Of a stretch of 14,929 bases of DNA, positions 12,574 through 14,929 are shown piece by piece. The notes beneath the pieces were generated by a model. It was not told where the DNA came from and made no database searches. It worked only from the letters and a program-made list of their open reading frames with translations. The stretch lies in assembly GCA_024697885.1 (NCBI GenBank), contig JAILSA010000091.1, positions 1 through 14,929 on the forward strand. Direction: 5' to 3'. Positions within the stretch are counted from its first letter, which is position 1, and each line of letters opens with the position of its first letter. The translations under genes and the position numbers were made by a program. The DNA comes from Eubacterium sp. Its GTDB lineage: Bacteria > Bacillota > Clostridia > Lachnospirales > Lachnospiraceae.

Positions 12574-13614
12574 ATGAAAAGAATATTTGTTATTAGCCTT
12601 TTGTCTGTCATGATGCTTTTAATGGCTGGTTCTATAGAGGCCAAAGCTGCAAAAAAGTATTTGATGGTAGTCAATAAGACAAAAACCATTAAAAAACAAA
12701 CTTTTAAAAAAGCTAAAAAAGTAACAGTAAAATCCTCTAACTATCATATTTGCCAGGTAAAATTTTTAAAGAAAAAGAAGAAGGTAAGGATCTCAACTAT
12801 TGCCACTGGATCCGCAACGGTTACGGTAAAAGTAAAAAAGAAAAATAAATCAACCCAAAAATATAAATATGTTTTTAAGACAGTTGAATCCAAAGCTGCA
12901 AAAAATAAACTTGAATGTAAAACAGCTTTTAAAAAAGTCAATGAATATAGAAAAGCTGCTGGAGTGGAACCGTTGGAATGGTCAGATGTCTTTTATGATG
13001 CTGGAGTGTATAGATTAAAATCCAGTGGATTTGATGATCATGCAAATCTTTATGATGATTTAGAATCTTTTTTTGGTGGATTTTATTATACCATAGATGG
13101 TTCTATGCCAAGTAATTATGGATTTGAAAGAGATTATATTACTGGTGAAAACTTGGCTGCTGGATATAAAACCACTATGGAAGCTGTAAAAGCATGGAGA
13201 AAAAGTTCGGGTCACTATAGTAATATGATTTATTCAACTCATAAAAGTGCAGCTATTGCCAAGGTTGGAGGAATGTATGTCATGTTGTTTTCAGATGACA
13301 CTGCATCCTTTTTAGCTCAATGGAGAGAAAATATTAAAAATGGTAAATTAGTAAAAGTAACGGTAAGAGAAATAGATGGAAATACTGGCAAAAATAAAAC
13401 GAATGCAGCTATTGTTTGTTATGATATCGAATCTAGATGGAAATGTAGAAATACTGTTGTACAAAAAAAAGGAAAAGATGTTCAAATGCATCTAACGGTT
13501 GGACATACTTATATTTTTTACGACAATAGTATAGAATCCACAGAAGGAAAAGTAAGAAGAGTTGAGTTAACTATAACAAAAGATGGACCAAACATAGTTG
13601 AACTAATTGATTAA
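12574..13614 (+). CDS. Secreted CAP/SCP-domain protein with Ig-like N-terminal region
   Basis: I chose the ATG at 12574 (GAAAGGAAGG upstream), which puts a signal peptide at the very start: KR, a hydrophobic core (IFVISLLSVMMLLMAGS) and a likely cut after EAKA (residue 25). Residues about 28-105 are very Lys-rich and resemble a bacterial Ig-like (Big2) domain (VTVKSSNYHICQV...ISTIATGSATVTV). Residues 114-250 are a CAP/SCP domain: AFKKVNEYRKAAGVEPLEW, His156, the GENLAAGY motif (Glu192) and SSGHYSNM (His214). Residues 258-346 look like a transthyretin-type beta domain (VTVREIDGNTGKN). It has no sortase or membrane anchor, so it is probably secreted or held by charge on the cell surface. The function is likely surface or host contact. 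Confidence 0.82.
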   Translation: MKRIFVISLLSVMMLLMAGSIEAKAAKKYLMVVNKTKTIKKQTFKKAKKVTVKSSNYHICQVKFLKKKKKVRISTIATGSATVTVKVKKKNKSTQKYKYVFKTVESKAAKNKLECKTAFKKVNEYRKAAGVEPLEWSDVFYDAGVYRLKSSGFDDHANLYDDLESFFGGFYYTIDGSMPSNYGFERDYITGENLAAGYKTTMEAVKAWRKSSGHYSNMIYSTHKSAAIAKVGGMYVMLFSDDTASFLAQWRENIKNGKLVKVTVREIDGNTGKNKTNAAIVCYDIESRWKCRNTVVQKKGKDVQMHLTVGHTYIFYDNSIESTEGKVRRVELTITKDGPNIVELID

Positions 13615-13636
13615 TAAATCAATGAATAGCATAAAT

Positions 13637-13672
13637 AAAAAGACACTTAGGTAAACACCCAAGTGTCTTTTT
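13637..13672. terminator. Rho-independent terminator after the CAP gene
   Basis: AAAAAGACACTTAGGT (13637-13652) and ACCCAAGTGTCTTTTT (13657-13672) pair with one mismatch around AAAC, followed by further Ts. The A-run on the left makes it potentially bidirectional. Confidence 0.85.
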
Positions 13673-13695
13673 TATAAATAAAGAAGTGTTGTTTT

Positions 13696-13710
13696 TGGAC
13701 AAATTGTCCA
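13696..13710. promoter_or_regulatory. Palindrome TGGACAAATTGTCCA, copy 2 of 2
   Basis: The palindrome TGGACAA-A-TTGTCCA differs from copy 1 only in the central base. It is followed by the same AGAAGT, and lies 25 bases before the small ORF and 107 before the adhesin. A TTGGAC at the left and TTTTAA 17 bases later could form a weak promoter overlapping the site. Confidence 0.7.
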
Positions 13711-13735
13711 GAAGTTATTTTAAAGGAGGAGTTAT

Positions 13736-13831
13736 ATGAAGCATAGAATAAGAATGCCTACTAGCCGTAAAACTGATAACAAAACACAAAAAGAAGAAAA
13801 AAGAAAGGAAAATTATTATGTTACATTTTAA
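13736..13831 (+). CDS. Small ORF, 31 residues, before the adhesin gene
   Basis: An AAAGGAGG site lies about seven bases before the ATG, the best ribosome binding site in the area. The ORF encodes 31 residues, starts MKHRIRMPTSRKTDNKTQKE and is Lys/Arg/Glu rich. Its last 14 bases overlap the start of the adhesin gene in another frame. It may be a leader peptide that couples translation of the adhesin, or simply a small basic peptide. I recognise no family. Confidence 0.5.
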   Translation: MKHRIRMPTSRKTDNKTQKEEKRKENYYVTF

Positions 13832-14929
13832 GAAAATAATGTCATTATTTTTAGTATTTGCAATGATACTGGGAATATTTGGCACCAATAGTTTGACTGT
13901 AAAAGCAGCTACAACAGAAAAAGTAGCATTAGATGGTATGGGTAGTTATGGTTCCCTAAGTATAGGTGGAAAAACCAAAACTGGTGTATGGCATCGTATG
14001 GATTTAGGTGGCGAAGATGGTTTTTGTTTAAATCTAGGAAAAGCTTGTCACTCTGGAAATATTTATGAGGTCACTGATAGTTATACCTGGACACAAGCTA
14101 CTAGTGGAGAAAAAAGAGGATATTATGCAAAAATCTTTAGATGGTATGATCTTGTATGTGAAGGCTCAAAAAAGAGCTTTATTATGAGTCAAGCATTAGT
14201 ATGGTCAGTTGCAGAAGGCTATAATTCAGAAGCACAATTAAAAGCGGTAATAAAAGAGGTTAAGGATAAAACCGGTTTTTATTCAGGGAAAACCGTAAAT
14301 CAACTTTACAACACTATTTTTGAAACAGATAGTAGCTTTACAGTAAAGGTTAAGTATTGGAAAAAACAAGGTGGAAGCTCTAGCTATCAAACATTGCTTA
14401 CAGTAGAGGCTTCCGCTAGAGATTATAAACCTCATAAATTAAGCAAAGGAGAATATTATCGTCAGCGTATTACTTTAACAAAATCAGATGATTTGGAAAA
14501 ACCTTTGTCTGGTATCTACTTTCAGTTAGATATAAAAAATTATGTTGATTTGTATTCAGCAAGTATTACAGGACTTGATGGAACGGTAGATACTGGTGGT
14601 TCTGATAATTCTCCAGAATTTACATTGGTTGGTCGTACAAGAGCTAACGGTACACTAGCATTTCGTATGACTTACTATATAGAAAATGAAAAGTCAGCTT
14701 ATTATTTCACTGATAGTGAATTAAATAAAATGACGGCGGATGAGAGAAAAGCTGCAAAACAGTATTTAACTAATACATTAGATTTAACCGCTGGTGTTGA
14801 TTTTGGACCTAATATGTCAAAAGCTGAGGCAGAAGATCTTGCAGCTGCTCAGATAAATAATCAAATTCAAAGTATTAATAACAATTATACCTTAACTGAA
14901 ACTAATAATTCAGCACAACCACATACTTT
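13818..14929 (+). CDS. Thioester-domain surface adhesin, 3' end cut by window
   Basis: The frame from ATG 13818 (AGAAAGGA upstream) is open for 370 codons to the right edge. Residues 1-30 are a signal peptide (HFKK, hydrophobic core, cut near VKA). The mature protein begins with a thioester (TQXA-like) domain: Cys70 in GFCLNLGK and Gln125 in MSQALVWSV are the expected partners of an internal Cys-Gln thioester bond, which lets adhesins of Gram-positive pili attach covalently to host or other surfaces. A beta-rich stretch follows (ITLTKSDDLEKPLSGIYFQL, about 218-240), like a prealbumin/Cna-B type domain. An LPXTG sortase motif would be expected beyond the edge but cannot be seen. It is common on large conjugative elements of gut Clostridia. 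Confidence 0.82.
   Translation, partial: MLHFKKIMSLFLVFAMILGIFGTNSLTVKAATTEKVALDGMGSYGSLSIGGKTKTGVWHRMDLGGEDGFCLNLGKACHSGNIYEVTDSYTWTQATSGEKRGYYAKIFRWYDLVCEGSKKSFIMSQALVWSVAEGYNSEAQLKAVIKEVKDKTGFYSGKTVNQLYNTIFETDSSFTVKVKYWKKQGGSSSYQTLLTVEASARDYKPHKLSKGEYYRQRITLTKSDDLEKPLSGIYFQLDIKNYVDLYSASITGLDGTVDTGGSDNSPEFTLVGRTRANGTLAFRMTYYIENEKSAYYFTDSELNKMTADERKAAKQYLTNTLDLTAGVDFGPNMSKAEAEDLAAAQINNQIQSINNNYTLTETNNSAQPHT

Overview
The window looks like accessory DNA from a low-GC Gram-positive anaerobe, most likely a gut member of the Clostridia (Lachnospiraceae-like). The evidence is the AT-rich coding sequence, strong AGGAGG-type ribosome binding sites with some TTG and GTG starts, a Tn-type large serine recombinase, a RepA_N-type replication initiator, and a thioester-type surface adhesin. 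The genes suggest one or two integrative or conjugative elements, or an integrated plasmid. No chromosomal housekeeping gene, rRNA or tRNA was recognised.

Layout. (1) Positions 1-800 look like degraded DNA: a Fic-family gene open at the left edge, then a frameless C-terminal remnant of an HNH endonuclease and a perfect bidirectional terminator. (2) Positions 802-4580, all minus strand, form an accessory block. In transcription order it has two unknown proteins, a 29-codon ORF coupled by ATGA, a DnaQ-like DEDDh exonuclease, a GC-rich intergenic segment that folds into a closed multi-stem structure, a small HTH protein with an overlapping 34-codon ORF, an unknown protein, a membrane-anchored thermonuclease and a small serine resolvase. 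(3) Positions 4602-5900 hold a divergent promoter region, a DeoR-like HTH gene, a 450-base stem-rich non-coding stretch and a 44-residue protein. (4) Positions 5915-7816 encode the large serine recombinase, with a clear promoter before it and a terminator after it. (5) Positions 8019-12511 are a plasmid-style maintenance operon: a DUF3970-like protein, ParA, ParB, an XRE regulator, a RepA_N initiator, SSB and a ribbon-helix-helix-like protein, with overlapping or very close starts. (6) From 12517 to the right edge are two secreted-protein units, a CAP/SCP-domain protein and a thioester adhesin (cut by the edge). Each is preceded by the same 15-base perfect palindrome.

The most interesting signal is in the RepA gene. 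The winged-helix N-terminal half and the C-terminal half lie in different reading frames. They meet inside an array of five 23/25-base repeats that look like origin iterons, followed directly by five 15-base AT-only-type repeats. Because 23 is not a multiple of 3, a change in repeat number changes whether RepA is read as one protein. This could be a replication switch built into the origin, a decayed gene, or an assembly error. Other leads are the shared palindrome before the two surface-protein genes, two structured non-coding segments, and several well-supported small ORFs.
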